DNA of 64,000 bases from Aequoribacter fuscus (GTDB taxonomy: Bacteria > Pseudomonadota > Gammaproteobacteria > Pseudomonadales > Halieaceae), in NCBI RefSeq assembly GCF_009910365.1, contig NZ_CP036423.1, positions 124,001-188,000 of the forward strand. Direction: 5' to 3'. How positions within the stretch are numbered: position 1 is the stretch's first letter; every line of letters starts with the position of its first letter. Below, piece by piece: positions 9,235 through 18,926 of the stretch. The position numbers and the translations under genes are program-made. The notes under the pieces are model-generated. The model did no database searches. It was given only the letters and a program-made list of their open reading frames with translations, and was not told the DNA's origin.

Positions 9235-9903
9235 GTGACCGATTATTTAATTGCCCCTTCGATTTTATCGGCCGATTTTGCTCGCTTAGGCGAGGAAGTT
9301 GACGCTGTGTTAGCGGCCGGGGCCGATGTGGTGCATTTTGATGTAATGGATAATCATTACGTGCCGAATTTAACCATCGGGCCAATGGTGTGTAAGGCCT
9401 TGCGCGACTATGGCGTTACCGCCCCAATCGATGTGCATTTGATGGTGTCGCCAGTGGATGCCTTGATCACGCAATTTGCCGACGCAGGTGCCAGCTACAT
9501 TACGTTTCACCCCGACGCGTCGACGCACGTCGATCGGTCGCTCAGCGCAATCCGCGCGGCAGGCTGTAAAGCTGGGTTGGTCTTAAACCCTCACGTTAGC
9601 CCTGAGTGCTTGAAGTACGTCATGGATAAGGTTGATATGGTGCTGCTGATGTCGGTGAACCCTGGGTTTGGCGGGCAAAAATTTATTCCATCGACCCTAG
9701 AGAAATGTGCTGAAGTACGTCGTTTGATCGATGAGTCAGGCTACGATATCCGCCTAGAGATTGACGGTGGCGTGACGGCCGACAACATCGCAGACATAGC
9801 TCGAGCAGGTGCCGACATGTTTGTAGCCGGCTCAGCTATTTTTAACAAACCGGATTATGCGCAGGCCATAGCCGCCATGCGTGCTCAGTTAGCGAGCGTG
9901 TAA
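9235..9903 (+). CDS. rpe: Ribulose-phosphate 3-epimerase Rpe
   Basis: Interconverts ribulose-5-phosphate and xylulose-5-phosphate in the pentose phosphate pathway. From a GTG at 9235 the protein has 222 residues, close to the usual 225, and starts at the conserved [16 protein letters not shown]. The TIM-barrel metal and catalytic motifs are visible: [35 protein letters not shown] and LEIDGGV. A TTG 21 nt upstream gives an extension lacking similarity. It is followed after 5 nt by trpE; in Pseudomonas a gph phosphatase gene normally separates the two. Confidence 0.95.
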   Translation: MTDYLIAPSILSADFARLGEEVDAVLAAGADVVHFDVMDNHYVPNLTIGPMVCKALRDYGVTAPIDVHLMVSPVDALITQFADAGASYITFHPDASTHVDRSLSAIRAAGCKAGLVLNPHVSPECLKYVMDKVDMVLLMSVNPGFGGQKFIPSTLEKCAEVRRLIDESGYDIRLEIDGGVTADNIADIARAGADMFVAGSAIFNKPDYAQAIAAMRAQLASV

Positions 9904-9908
9904 GAGCC

Positions 9909-11411
9909 ATGTTAAATCCGATCAGTCAGGTAGAATTTCAGCAGCTCAAGGCGCAGGGCTTTAAGCGTGTCCCCGTAGCGGCGACCTTTTTAGCCGATAT
10001 GGAAACACCCCTAACCGCTTACCTGAAGCTGGCTCGAGGTGCGTATTCTTACTTGTTTGAATCGGTGCAAGGTGGCGAAAAATGGGGTCGTTATTCCATT
10101 ATCGGTCTACCGTGTTCGCATCGATTGGTGGCGCGCGGCCATGTTATGCAAGAAGTCCGCGGCAACGCTGTGTTGCGCGAGTGGGAGTCCAGTGACCCGC
10201 TGGCCGAGGTCGATGCATTTCGCGAGCAATTTACTTCGGCGCCCATCGCAGGCTTGCCCGTGTTTCACGGCGGGCTAGTTGGCTATTTTGCTTACGATAC
10301 GGTGCGGTTCGTCGAGCAGCGCTTGGCCCATTCGGTGCCACATGATGACGTTCAAAACCCCGATATTCTCTTGATGGTATCCGAGGAGGTTCTGGTCTTT
10401 GACAACTTGGCGGGTACCTTAACGTTGATCGTGAATGTCGATGTGGATCAGGATCGTGCTTATGACGCAGCCATTGCGCGTTTGGGCGCGCTTGAAGCGG
10501 CACTGCCGCAGCCGCTTGAGGCTTTGCCAGCGATTCGCTTGGCGCCTGAGAATGCCGAAGCCATCGAGCAGGGCGCCGAATTTAGCTTTAGTCAAGATCG
10601 CTTTGAGTCTGCGGTTGAGCGAGTTAAAGACTATGTCCTGGCGGGCGATGTGATGCAGGTCGTGCCTTCACAGCGCATGAGTCTTCCCTTTTCTGAGCCG
10701 CCGATTAATTTGTATCGTGCGCTGCGCAACCTAAACCCTTCGCCTTACATGTACTATTTAGATTTGGGCGATTTTTATATCGTGGGTTCGTCACCTGAGA
10801 TTTTGGCGCGGGTGCAGGACCAAGAGGTAACGGTAAAACCGATGGCGGGAACCCGTCGCCGCGGCCGCACTGAAGCCGAAGATTTGGCGATGGAGCAAGA
10901 GCTTAAAAACGACCCGAAAGAAATCGCCGAGCATTTAATGTTGATTGACTTAGGTCGCAACGATGTGGGACGCATTGCTGAAACGGGCTCGGTGGTATTG
11001 CAAGACAACATGATTATCGAGCGTTACAGCCATGTGATGCACATTATTTCGAGCGTCACCGGGCGATTAAAGTCAGGTTTGAGCCCTATGGATGTGTTGC
11101 GCTCGACTTTACCAGCCGGCACGTTATCGGGTGCGCCTAAGGTTCGCGCGATGGAAATTATCGACGAACTCGAGCCCGTTAAGCGCGGTGTATATGGCGG
11201 TGCAGTGGGCTATATCTCGTGGTCGGGCGATATGGATACCGCCATTGCTATTCGTACGGCGGTCATTAAGAACCAAACGCTGTATATTCAAGCGGGTGCA
11301 GGTATCGTTGCCGATTCGGTGCCGGAGCTCGAGTGGAAAGAGACTCTGAATAAGGCCCGCGCGATGTTGCGTGCGGCGGCGATGGTTAAGTCGAGTGAGT
11401 TATTGCCCTAA
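9909..11411 (+). CDS. trpE: Anthranilate synthase component I TrpE
   Basis: Makes anthranilate from chorismate, the first step of tryptophan synthesis, using ammonia from TrpG. The 500-residue protein has the N-terminal feedback pocket region YLFESVQGGEKWGRYS. Chorismate-binding motifs follow: KPMAGTRRRGRTEAEDL, LIDLGRNDVGRIAE, AGTLSGAPKVRAMEIID and QAGAGIVADSVPELEW. Length is normal. It sits 5 nt behind rpe, so it may share its transcript, and 107 nt ahead of trpG. Confidence 0.97.
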   Translation: MLNPISQVEFQQLKAQGFKRVPVAATFLADMETPLTAYLKLARGAYSYLFESVQGGEKWGRYSIIGLPCSHRLVARGHVMQEVRGNAVLREWESSDPLAEVDAFREQFTSAPIAGLPVFHGGLVGYFAYDTVRFVEQRLAHSVPHDDVQNPDILLMVSEEVLVFDNLAGTLTLIVNVDVDQDRAYDAAIARLGALEAALPQPLEALPAIRLAPENAEAIEQGAEFSFSQDRFESAVERVKDYVLAGDVMQVVPSQRMSLPFSEPPINLYRALRNLNPSPYMYYLDLGDFYIVGSSPEILARVQDQEVTVKPMAGTRRRGRTEAEDLAMEQELKNDPKEIAEHLMLIDLGRNDVGRIAETGSVVLQDNMIIERYSHVMHIISSVTGRLKSGLSPMDVLRSTLPAGTLSGAPKVRAMEIIDELEPVKRGVYGGAVGYISWSGDMDTAIAIRTAVIKNQTLYIQAGAGIVADSVPELEWKETLNKARAMLRAAAMVKSSELLP

Positions 11412-11518
11412 ACCCCGGGTAAGCAAACGTGCTATCATTACGCAGCTTTAGCGCGCCGGCTAGCGAGTTTTTAGTCGTCCCGTGCTATTCAAAAACTCTC
11501 GTTTAAGGATCGGCGCCA
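11412..11518 (+). promoter_or_regulatory. trpE-trpG intergenic gap with an inverted repeat
   Basis: This 107-nt gap separates trpE from trpGDC. GAGTTTTT (11465-11472) can pair with AAAAACTC (11491-11498) across an 18-nt loop, close to the trpG ribosome site AAGGA. A TATCAT box near 11434 could be a -10 element. No short frame with consecutive tryptophan codons is present, so classical leader-peptide attenuation is not supported. A separate trpG promoter or a message-stability element are both possible. Confidence 0.3.
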
Positions 11519-12109
11519 ATGTTGCTGATGATCGACAATTATGACTCCTTCACCTTTAACGTGGTGCAGTATCTCGCGGAGCTTGGCGCAGACGTGCACG
11601 TCGTGCGCAACGACGAAATCAGTGTCGCGGACATCGAGGCCTTAAAGCCAGAGCGTATTGTCATTTCACCAGGCCCTTGCACACCAAATGAGGCGGGAAT
11701 TTCGCTGGATGTTATTCGCTCTTACGCGGGGCGGCTACCTATTTTAGGTATATGTTTGGGGCATCAAAGTATTGGCCAAGCTTTTGGTGGCAAGGTCGTG
11801 CGCGCTCGTGCGGTCATGCATGGCAAGACCTCACCCATTTATCACACCAACGAAGGTGTATTTCGTGACATACCCTCGCCCTACACCGCAACGCGTTACC
11901 ACAGCTTAGTCGTCGAAAAAGACACGCTACCCGACTGCTTGGAAATTACCGCGTGGACGCAAACGCCCGCGGGTGAGGTCGATGAAATTATGGGTTTGCG
12001 GCATAAAACCTACGATATCCAAGGCGTTCAGTTTCACCCCGAATCGATCTTAACCGAACACGGTCACGCCTTGCTAAACAACTTTCTATTAGGAAAAGAT
12101 GCTCCATGA
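11519..12109 (+). CDS. trpG: Anthranilate synthase component II (glutamine amidotransferase) TrpG
   Basis: Provides ammonia from glutamine to TrpE. The 196-residue class I amidotransferase contains the oxyanion strand [12 protein letters not shown], the nucleophile cysteine in [15 protein letters not shown] and the catalytic His-Glu pair in [12 protein letters not shown]. It could also serve aminodeoxychorismate synthase (PabA), as is known for some pseudomonad-type TrpG proteins; nothing here decides that. The ATG has an AAGGA ribosome site about 10 nt upstream. The stop overlaps the trpD start in an ATGA. Confidence 0.95.
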   Translation: MLLMIDNYDSFTFNVVQYLAELGADVHVVRNDEISVADIEALKPERIVISPGPCTPNEAGISLDVIRSYAGRLPILGICLGHQSIGQAFGGKVVRARAVMHGKTSPIYHTNEGVFRDIPSPYTATRYHSLVVEKDTLPDCLEITAWTQTPAGEVDEIMGLRHKTYDIQGVQFHPESILTEHGHALLNNFLLGKDAP

Positions 12110-13152
12110 ATATTCAGGCAGCTCTAAAACGGCTGGTCGCAGGCGACGATCTTACCTACGACGAGATGCGCGCGGTGATGGCCCAAGTTATGTCAGGCGA
12201 TGCCACGGATGCACAAATTGGCGCTTTGCTGATGGGTTTGCGTATCAAAGGTGAAACCATCGATGAAGTCAGCGCTGCTGCCCAAGTGATGCGCGACTTA
12301 GTGTCTCCCGTGACCCCTAAGAGTTCTCCTTTGGTCGATTTGGCGGGTACCGGGGGTGACGGCGCCAACCTATTTAACGTATCGACTGCCGCCAGTATTG
12401 TGGCTGCCGCGGCGGGTGCTCATGTTGCCAAACACGGCAATCGTTCGGTCTCGAGTTCAAGCGGTAGTTCGGATGTGCTGAGTGAGCTGGGTATGCCGCT
12501 CGATTTAGATTCTGAGCAGGTCGCGCGAGCGATTGATGCGGTGGGATTGGGGTTTTTATTTGCACCCGCTCACCACAGTGCTATGCGTTACGCAGTGGGC
12601 CCCCGGCGCGATATGGCTATGCGCACAATCTTTAACGTATTGGGTCCGTTAACCAACCCTGCTTTTGCCAAGCGACAGGTGTTGGGTGTGTTCGAGCCGG
12701 CGCTCTGTGATTTCATGGCGCAAGTGCTGCAGCGTTTGGGTAGCGAGCACGTTTTGGTCGTGCATGGTCATGGTGGTGTTGACGAGTTGAGCTTAACCGG
12801 CCCTTCGCAAGTCGCCGAGCTAAAAGACGGTGTCGTCACCAATTTTACGGTGACCCCAGAAGACTTGGGCCAAACCGTAGGTTCTATCGATGATTTAGTG
12901 GTCCACAGTGCTGCCGAATCGGCTGCGTTAATCCGGGGCGCTCTGGGTAACGAAGGTGGTGACCGTTATGATCGCGCGCGCGCAATCATTGCAATGAACG
13001 CAGGTGCTGCACTGTATGTCAGTGGCTGTGCCTCGACGCTCGCAAAAGGCGTGGCTTTGGCTGATGATGTCATTGCCACTGGGCAAGCTAAGGAGAAACT
13101 GGCGACCTTTATCCAGTTGACGCAAACCATGAAGGCTGCGGCAGAAGAATGA
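12106..13152 (+). CDS. trpD: Anthranilate phosphoribosyltransferase TrpD
   Basis: Transfers the phosphoribosyl group of PRPP to anthranilate. The 348-residue protein shows the N-terminal helical domain ending in [10 protein letters not shown], the PRPP loop [16 protein letters not shown] and the second glycine-rich segment [27 protein letters not shown] is also present. Length matches the family. Coupled by ATGA overlaps to trpG upstream and trpC downstream, so stoichiometric expression is likely. Confidence 0.97.
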   Translation: MNIQAALKRLVAGDDLTYDEMRAVMAQVMSGDATDAQIGALLMGLRIKGETIDEVSAAAQVMRDLVSPVTPKSSPLVDLAGTGGDGANLFNVSTAASIVAAAAGAHVAKHGNRSVSSSSGSSDVLSELGMPLDLDSEQVARAIDAVGLGFLFAPAHHSAMRYAVGPRRDMAMRTIFNVLGPLTNPAFAKRQVLGVFEPALCDFMAQVLQRLGSEHVLVVHGHGGVDELSLTGPSQVAELKDGVVTNFTVTPEDLGQTVGSIDDLVVHSAAESAALIRGALGNEGGDRYDRARAIIAMNAGAALYVSGCASTLAKGVALADDVIATGQAKEKLATFIQLTQTMKAAAEE

Positions 13153-13943
13153 GTACCCCTACGATTTTAAGAACGATTGTCGCACGCAAGTACGAAGAGG
13201 TTGCCGACCGCAAACGGCAATTAACGCTCAGTAATCTTGAAGAGCTTCAGTCTGAGCAGTCGCCCGTGCGTGACTTTACCGGCGCCTTGGTTGCGCGTTG
13301 TTCTAATAATGAGCCGGGCATTATTGCCGAGGTAAAAAAAGCGTCGCCCAGCAAAGGGGTCATCCGCGCGGATTTTCGCCCAGGAGACATTGCCGAATGC
13401 TATGCGGGTGCAGGCGCTGCGTGTTTGTCAGTGCTGACGGATATTGATTTTTTCCAGGGTAGTGATGCCTACCTAAAAGAAGCACGCTCGGCGTGTGATC
13501 TGCCGGTATTGCGCAAAGATTTCACGGTTGATGATTATCAGATCGCCGAGGCGCGGGCAATTGGCGCAGACGCCATTTTATTGATCGCTGCGGTGTTAGA
13601 TGATGCGCAACTCGCCGATTTGTATGCGGCGTCAACGCATTATGGTCTGCACACGCTGATTGAGGTGCACGATGCAAATGAATTAGAGCGCGCCCTGCGC
13701 CTAGAGGCCCCATTATTGGGTATTAATAACCGCGATTTGCACACCTTTAATACCGATTTACAGACAACGATTTCACTGCTGCCTGAAATCCCCGAAGGCG
13801 TGACGGTGATCACCGAAAGTGGCATTCATACCCGAGAAGACGTCGCATTGATGCGGTCCAACCACGTCAATGGATTCTTGATTGGCGAAGCGTTTATGAA
13901 GCAGACTGATCCAGGCGAAGCGCTGAAAGCCTTGTTTGCCTAA
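13149..13943 (+). CDS. trpC: Indole-3-glycerol-phosphate synthase TrpC
   Basis: Closes the indole ring from carboxyphenylamino-deoxyribulose phosphate. This is the monofunctional 264-residue form, not fused to TrpF. TIM-barrel motifs include IIAEVKKASPSKGVIR with the catalytic lysines, LPVLRKDFTVDDYQI and GINNRDLHTF. GLHTLIEVHD and VITESGIHTREDV complete the phosphate site. Its TAA overlaps the stop codon of the convergent crp/vfr gene by 2 nt; trpGDC next to vfr is the pseudomonad order. Confidence 0.97.
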   Translation: MSTPTILRTIVARKYEEVADRKRQLTLSNLEELQSEQSPVRDFTGALVARCSNNEPGIIAEVKKASPSKGVIRADFRPGDIAECYAGAGAACLSVLTDIDFFQGSDAYLKEARSACDLPVLRKDFTVDDYQIAEARAIGADAILLIAAVLDDAQLADLYAASTHYGLHTLIEVHDANELERALRLEAPLLGINNRDLHTFNTDLQTTISLLPEIPEGVTVITESGIHTREDVALMRSNHVNGFLIGEAFMKQTDPGEALKALFA

Positions 13944-14578
13944 TCTTGAGTCCTAACCAATAGGGTTTGGCCTGTGATGACGACCAGGCCGTCCTCTTCT
14001 AAAGACTTTAAAACCCTGCCAGCCATCTCTCGGCTGCATCCGACTAAGTTGCCTAGTTCTTGCCGAGTGATGCGGATCAGTCGCCCTTCGGGGTGCTCTT
14101 GTGCTTCGGGCTGTTGCGTTAGATCGAGCAGGGCATGCGCAATTCGGCCAGCGACATCGACAAACGTTAGATCGCGTAATTTCCGCGTGGTTTGTACCAG
14201 GCGTGAGGCCACCTGCGAGGCTATGGCAAATACGATGTCTGGGTACTTATCTCGGATGCTGTTAAGTTTGCTGTAAGAGATCGAGGCGATGTAGCAATCG
14301 GTTTTTGCCACGATCTTCGCGCTGCGATGAATGGCTTCGGCACTAAAAAACCCGAGTTCGCCGACGAATTCACCTTCGCTTAAATAGGCGACAACCATTA
14401 ATTGGTTGGGGTCTTTTTCTTCGGCAACTTGGACAGAGACGGTGCCCTCTAAAATCAGATACAATCTGTCCGATTCACTGCCTTCGGCAATGATGGTTGC
14501 TTTGGCCTCGTAGTGCTGAGTTTCGCATTCGCGAACAAAGGCTTTAAAGAAACTTAGATCGTGTTGGCGCTCGAGCAC
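13940..14578 (-). CDS. crp: cAMP-receptor transcription factor of the CRP/Vfr type
   Basis: Global regulator activated by cAMP. The 212-residue protein has a cyclic-nucleotide domain with the phosphate-binding cassette GEFVGELGFFSAE followed by RSAKI, equivalent to the cAMP contacts of E. coli CRP. The dimer helix follows, then a winged helix-turn-helix with recognition helix CSREMAGRVLKSLEE. The start is GTG with a strong GGAAGG ribosome site 5-6 nt upstream. It is convergent with trpC and divergent from the OsmC-like gene. The conserved vfr neighbourhood makes an FNR-like alternative unlikely, as no N-terminal cysteine cluster is present. Confidence 0.93.
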   Translation of the reverse strand: MLERQHDLSFFKAFVRECETQHYEAKATIIAEGSESDRLYLILEGTVSVQVAEEKDPNQLMVVAYLSEGEFVGELGFFSAEAIHRSAKIVAKTDCYIASISYSKLNSIRDKYPDIVFAIASQVASRLVQTTRKLRDLTFVDVAGRIAHALLDLTQQPEAQEHPEGRLIRITRQELGNLVGCSREMAGRVLKSLEEDGLVVITGQTLLVRTQD

Positions 14579-14637
14579 ACAGGCCTTCCGTAGTTAAGAC
14601 AGGGCTACAGTTTAGCGTGTATCTGAGCAAAGTAAAC

Positions 14638-14659
14638 AAAGATGCTATAAGTCATCTTT
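14638..14659. promoter_or_regulatory. Inverted repeat in the crp / osmC-like divergent promoter region
   Basis: AAAGATG (14638-14644) and CATCTTT (14653-14659) form a 7-bp inverted repeat with an 8-nt spacer, 24 nt before the TTG start of the OsmC-like gene. The embedded CTATAAG resembles a -10 box. It does not match the CRP consensus TGTGA-N6-TCACA, so another regulator is more likely if it is an operator. Confidence 0.35.
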
Positions 14660-14682
14660 AAGTAATAGGTAAGGAGCAAATT

Positions 14683-15111
14683 TTGGAAGCGCGTGTAAAA
14701 TGGACCGGCGGCAAGCAGTTTTTAGGTGAAAGCGGTAGCGGTCACTCGGTTGTCATGGATGGTCCCGAAAGTCTTGGTGGGCGTAATTTAGGTATTCGGC
14801 CGATGGAAATGCTGTTGATAGGCGCCGGAGGCTGTGCGAGCTTTGATGTGATCAGTATGCTTGAAAAAGGGCGCCAGAACGTTGTGGACTGCGAGGTGCT
14901 GCTGCAAGCTGAGCGTGCCGATGCAGTGCCTGCGGTTTTCACCAAAATTAATATGCATTTTGTGGTTACTGGCGTGAAACTCAAAGAATCGCAAGTGGAA
15001 CGCGCGGTCGCGTTGTCGGCTGAAAAGTATTGCTCTGCGTCTATTATGTTGGCTGCCGCAGGAGTTGAGGTGACGCACACCTTTGAAGCAAGAGAGTTTG
15101 GTCAGGACTAA
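14683..15111 (+). CDS. OsmC-family redox protein
   Basis: Probable thiol peroxidase-like protein of the OsmC/YhfA superfamily; the substrate is unknown. The 142 residues contain both conserved cysteines: one in IGAGGCASFDVI (about residue 51) and one in AEKYCSASIML (about 116). The first helix carries the GIRPMEMLL segment typical of the family. The start is TTG, supported by AAGGAG at 14671-14676. In Pseudomonas an OsmC-like gene lies next to vfr in the same way. The stop overlaps the convergent coq7 stop. Confidence 0.85.
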   Translation: MEARVKWTGGKQFLGESGSGHSVVMDGPESLGGRNLGIRPMEMLLIGAGGCASFDVISMLEKGRQNVVDCEVLLQAERADAVPAVFTKINMHFVVTGVKLKESQVERAVALSAEKYCSASIMLAAAGVEVTHTFEAREFGQD

Positions 15112-15776
15112 AGGTAGTAGCTACTTTTAGTCATCGCGGTCGCTACCGCGCTCATTGCATTTTTGATGGGTTTTGGTAGCTCGGCACCGCCTGCCTCTAA
15201 CGCGGTTTCACCGTGGCGTTGCTCGTCTTCGATCATGGTTTGTAATATCAGACGGGAGCGACGATCCGACTCGGGCAATTGCTTTAAATGATCTTTTAAG
15301 TGGCGGCATACGCGCTCTTCCGTTGCGGCCACAAACCCTAAAGACCATTTGTCACCCGCTGCACCCGCAAGGGCACCTAAACCAAACGATAGTCCGTACC
15401 ACAAGGGGTTCAGTATGCTGGTGTGGCTGTCGAGTTGGTCCAGTCGTTCTTTGCACCAGACCAGATGATCGACTTCTTCTTGCGCGGCATCGCGCATTTC
15501 TTCGCGTACTTCGGGGAGCTTCGCCGTCAAAGCTTGCCCTTGATACAGCGCTTGAGCACAGACTTCGCCTGCGTGATTAACGCGCATCAAGCCAGCCACA
15601 TGGCGTTTTTCAGAGTCGCTTGTCAGCCCCTCGCTGTGACCTGAGGCCGGACTTGGCCGCGAGGCGACTAAGCCCTTGTTGGTTAGAGTTTTTACCACGG
15701 TATCGACTTCGCCTACTAAGCGATCTAACAGGCTTAACTGCCGAGTGCGAGGTCGAACCAGTGGTAGTGTGCTCAT
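15108..15776 (-). CDS. coq7: 3-demethoxyubiquinol 3-hydroxylase Coq7
   Basis: Di-iron monooxygenase for the last ring hydroxylation in ubiquinone synthesis. The 222-residue protein shows the di-iron ligands in LMRVNHAGEVCAQALYQGQ, EEVDHLVWCKERL and MIEDEQRHGETALEAGG. The N-terminal region MSTLPLVRPRTRQLSLLDRL is typical of the pseudomonad-type enzyme. It replaces UbiF, as in pseudomonads. It is adjacent to an OsmC-like gene and downstream of purD. Confidence 0.95.
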   Translation of the reverse strand: MSTLPLVRPRTRQLSLLDRLVGEVDTVVKTLTNKGLVASRPSPASGHSEGLTSDSEKRHVAGLMRVNHAGEVCAQALYQGQALTAKLPEVREEMRDAAQEEVDHLVWCKERLDQLDSHTSILNPLWYGLSFGLGALAGAAGDKWSLGFVAATEERVCRHLKDHLKQLPESDRRSRLILQTMIEDEQRHGETALEAGGAELPKPIKNAMSAVATAMTKSSYYL

Positions 15777-15794
15777 TTGCTTTTAACCTTTCTA

Positions 15795-17066
15795 TTACAA
15801 TGCGCGCCAGCCGATATCGCGGCGGTAATTCATACCCTCCCATGATATCGCTTTTATTGCGTCATAACAGTTTTGCTGGGCTGCCTGCAAATCGCTGCCC
15901 AGCGCCGTGACGCAAAGCACGCGTCCGCCGTTGGTAACAACATCGTTGCCATTCGATTTGGTTCCCGCGTGGAAGACTTTAACATCTTCACTGTCTGCTT
16001 GTTCTAAGCCGCTTATAACGTCACCTTTGGGGTAATCGGCAGGGTAGCCGCCCGCCGCTAATACCACCCCCATGCTGGGGCGAGGATCCCATTCAACGTC
16101 GCGCCCATCGAGCTCTCCTGCTAAAGCAGCTTGGCACAAGGCGATTAAGTCTGACTTCAAGCGCATCATGATGGGTTGTGTTTCGGGATCACCAAAGCGA
16201 CAGTTAAATTCAATCACTTTGGGCGTGCCCTCGGTGTCAATCATAAGGCCTGCATACAAAAACCCAGTGTAATCGGCGCCTTCGCTGGCCATACCTTTGA
16301 GCGTCGGATAAATGACTTCGGCCATAATGCGGTCGTGAATTTCGGGTGTTACGACCGGCGCGGGAGAGTAGGCCCCCATGCCGCCCGTGTTGGGCCCCGT
16401 ATCACCTTCGCCTACGCGTTTGTGGTCTTGGCTGCTGGCCATGGGTACGGCATTTTTACCATCACAGACAACGATAAAGCTCGCTTCCTCACCCAGCAGA
16501 CACTCTTCGATAACGACACGACAACCCGCATCACCAAAGGCATTGCCAGACAGCATGTCGGTCACTGCATCGATGGCTTCTTGTTCGGTTGTTGCTACGA
16601 TGACGCCTTTACCGGCGGCTAAGCCGTCGGCCTTGACAACGATGGGTGCACCTTGCGCTGTTATGTACCCAACTGCGGGCTCTACTTCGGTAAATGTTTG
16701 GTAGGAGGCCGTCGGGATATTATGACGGGCTAAAAACGCCTTAGTGAATGCTTTGGAGCCTTCGAGTTGTGCAGCGGCTTGACTAGGCCCAAAGCAGGGC
16801 AAACCGCGTTGAGTAAAGTCGTCGACAATACCCGCAACCAGCGGTGCTTCCGGGCCAACAATAGTAAGGCCCACACCGTTTTCAATCGCGAAGGCGGCAA
16901 GCGCATCAAAATCCAAAGGGTCGATTGCAACGTTTACCAGGCCTGCTTCGCGCTCGGTACCGGCGTTGCCTGGTGCGACAAATACCGTCTCGACGCTCTC
17001 TGATTGAGCTGCCTTATATGCCAGCGCGTGCTCGCGACCGCCACTTCCAATAATCAATACGTTCAC
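15795..17066 (-). CDS. purD: Phosphoribosylamine-glycine ligase PurD
   Basis: ATP-dependent second step of purine synthesis, making GAR. The chosen GTG at 17064-17066 gives 423 residues beginning at NVLIIGSGGREHALAYK, the conserved N-terminus, and has AAGGAG at the right distance. A longer frame upstream would run into purH and is rejected. ATP-grasp motifs are visible: IVVKADGLAAGKGVIVA, GEEASFIVVCDG, GPNTGGMGAYSPAP and IEFNCRFGDPETQ. It lies 10 nt after purH, the conserved purHD operon. Confidence 0.96.
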   Translation of the reverse strand: MNVLIIGSGGREHALAYKAAQSESVETVFVAPGNAGTEREAGLVNVAIDPLDFDALAAFAIENGVGLTIVGPEAPLVAGIVDDFTQRGLPCFGPSQAAAQLEGSKAFTKAFLARHNIPTASYQTFTEVEPAVGYITAQGAPIVVKADGLAAGKGVIVATTEQEAIDAVTDMLSGNAFGDAGCRVVIEECLLGEEASFIVVCDGKNAVPMASSQDHKRVGEGDTGPNTGGMGAYSPAPVVTPEIHDRIMAEVIYPTLKGMASEGADYTGFLYAGLMIDTEGTPKVIEFNCRFGDPETQPIMMRLKSDLIALCQAALAGELDGRDVEWDPRPSMGVVLAAGGYPADYPKGDVISGLEQADSEDVKVFHAGTKSNGNDVVTNGGRVLCVTALGSDLQAAQQNCYDAIKAISWEGMNYRRDIGWRAL

Positions 17067-17076
17067 GATTTGCTCC

Positions 17077-18651
17077 TTAGTGACGGAAATGGCGCATACC
17101 AGTAAATACCATGGCGATGTTTGCTTCGTCCGCCGCCGCAATGACCTCTTCATCACGAATTGATCCGCCTGGCTGAATTACTGCAGCAATACCGACCTTG
17201 GCAGCGTTATCAATGCCATCGCGAAAGGGGAAGAAAGCATCAGACGCCATGACCGACCCTTGTACTTCAAGTCCGGCATGCTCGGCTTTAATGGCCGCAA
17301 TTCTCGCTGAATTAACTCGGGACATCTGACCCGCGCCAACACCGATGGTTCGCTGGTTTTTGGCGTAGACGATAGCGTTGCTCTTGACGAATTTAGCGAC
17401 ACGCCATGCAAACAGTAAGTCGGCCATCTCGGTTGGGGTCGGGCCGCGTTTGCTGACCACTTTTATTTCATCAGCGCCAATTAGACTCAGGTCGCGATCT
17501 TGAAGCAAAATGCCGCCATTAACTTGTTTGATATCGAGCGCGGGAGCAGTTGCTTGCCAGCCCGTAGTCGTTAAGACGCGCACATTGGTTTTTTGCGCCA
17601 GTATTGGCAGTGCGTCGTTATCCACGGTTGGTGCGATGATTACTTCCACAAACTGGCGGTCGATGATCGTTTTAGCCGTCTCGGCGTCGAGTGGGCGGTT
17701 AAAGGCAATGATGCCACCAAAGGCGCTTTCGGGATCGGTTTCAAACGCTTTGTGGTACGCCTCTAGAAGGGTTGTTGCAGTCGCTACGCCGCAGGGATTG
17801 GCGTGCTTAACGATAACGCAAGCGGGCTCGGCGAATACTTTGACGCACTCTAGCGCAGCGTCGGTGTCAGCAACGTTGTTGTAGCTGAGCTCTTTGCCCT
17901 GAACCTGTTGGGTATTGGAGATGCTGGCGTCAGGTGCAGGCGATTCGGCATAAAATGCAGCGGCTTGATGGGGGTTCTCGCCGTAGCGCATTCCCTGAAG
18001 TTTAGTAAATTGCTTCGTGTAAGTGCGCGGGAACTTGGGCTCGCCACCCTCTACGAATTGACCGAAGTGGTTGGCAATAGCGGCGTCGTACTTAGCGGTG
18101 TGCTCAAAGGCTTTGATGGCTAAATCGAAGCGCGTCTCGTAAGTTGTAGCGCCGTTGTTTGATTTTAGTTCGTCTAAAATGCGACCGTAGTCGGAGGCAT
18201 TTACGACAATGGTGACGTCTTTGTGGTTTTTAGCGGCAGAGCGAACCATTGTAGGACCGCCGATATCGATGTTTTCAATAGCATCTTCTTGAGTGCAGTC
18301 TGGTTTTGCGATGGTCGCTTCAAAGGGATAAAGGTTTACGACGACCATATCGATAGTCTCGATCGCATGCTCTGACATGACGTCGTCATCGGTACCGCGA
18401 CGTCCCAAAATACCGCCATGTACTTTAGGGTGTAGCGTTTTAACGCGTCCATCCATCATTTCAGGAAAGCCTGTGTAGGCAGAGACTTCACGAACAGGAA
18501 GACCAGCCTCAGACAGCAGTTTGTACGTTCCACCTGTGGACAGTAGCGCGACATTCATAGCGCTTAGTGCTGTGGCGAACTCTACAATGCCGGTTTTATC
18601 CGACACGCTAATTAATGCTTGTTTTACGGGGGCAAGAGCGGCTGTAGTCAT
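17077..18651 (-). CDS. purH: Bifunctional AICAR transformylase / IMP cyclohydrolase PurH
   Basis: Catalyses the last two steps to IMP. The 524-residue protein has an N-terminal cyclohydrolase (MGS-like) domain with [13 protein letters not shown] and [10 protein letters not shown], and [15 protein letters not shown]. The C-terminal transformylase domain carries the catalytic [10 protein letters not shown] and [12 protein letters not shown]. Length matches the usual 525-530. It follows fis by 16 nt and precedes purD, so dusB-fis-purH-purD may be co-transcribed. Confidence 0.97.
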   Translation of the reverse strand: MTTAALAPVKQALISVSDKTGIVEFATALSAMNVALLSTGGTYKLLSEAGLPVREVSAYTGFPEMMDGRVKTLHPKVHGGILGRRGTDDDVMSEHAIETIDMVVVNLYPFEATIAKPDCTQEDAIENIDIGGPTMVRSAAKNHKDVTIVVNASDYGRILDELKSNNGATTYETRFDLAIKAFEHTAKYDAAIANHFGQFVEGGEPKFPRTYTKQFTKLQGMRYGENPHQAAAFYAESPAPDASISNTQQVQGKELSYNNVADTDAALECVKVFAEPACVIVKHANPCGVATATTLLEAYHKAFETDPESAFGGIIAFNRPLDAETAKTIIDRQFVEVIIAPTVDNDALPILAQKTNVRVLTTTGWQATAPALDIKQVNGGILLQDRDLSLIGADEIKVVSKRGPTPTEMADLLFAWRVAKFVKSNAIVYAKNQRTIGVGAGQMSRVNSARIAAIKAEHAGLEVQGSVMASDAFFPFRDGIDNAAKVGIAAVIQPGGSIRDEEVIAAADEANIAMVFTGMRHFRH

Positions 18652-18667
18652 GTGTGTCCTGAACGTT

Positions 18668-18895
18668 TTAGTCGATGAGTTGGTGGAATTTGAGTTTTTT
18701 GCGCAAGGTGCCGCGGTTTAAGCCCAGCATCTCGGCTGCTTTGCACTGGTTATGATTGACCTGCTCCATCACGTAGGCCAACAAAGGGCCTTCTACCTCG
18801 TTAATGACCATGGTGTATAGGTCGCTGGGCAGTTGGCCATCCATTTGTTCGAAATAGGTGTCTAAGCTTGCTGTTACAGCGTTGCGTAGGCTCAT
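18668..18895 (-). CDS. fis: Short Fis-family nucleoid protein
   Basis: DNA-bending and rRNA-activating nucleoid protein family. Only 75 residues, against 98 in E. coli. It aligns from the core helix ([19 protein letters not shown]) to the C-terminal helix-turn-helix, [18 protein letters not shown]. The N-terminal beta-hairpin arm used for recombinase activation in E. coli Fis is absent. A TAG stop lies five codons upstream in frame and AAAGGA sits at ribosome-site distance, so the short form is genuine in this sequence. It follows dusB as in enterics. Confidence 0.93.
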   Translation of the reverse strand: MSLRNAVTASLDTYFEQMDGQLPSDLYTMVINEVEGPLLAYVMEQVNHNQCKAAEMLGLNRGTLRKKLKFHQLID

Positions 18896-18926
18896 AAGAG
18901 TGTCCTTTGCCTATTATTCATCGTTA

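Noticed and set aside
11412-11518. Tryptophan attenuator between trpE and trpG
   Set aside because: No leader peptide with adjacent Trp codons and no classical terminator/antiterminator pair; only an AT-rich inverted repeat is present.
14579-14682. CRP autoregulatory site upstream of crp
   Set aside because: No TGTGA-N6-TCACA-like sequence is present; only the unrelated AAAGATG/CATCTTT repeat.
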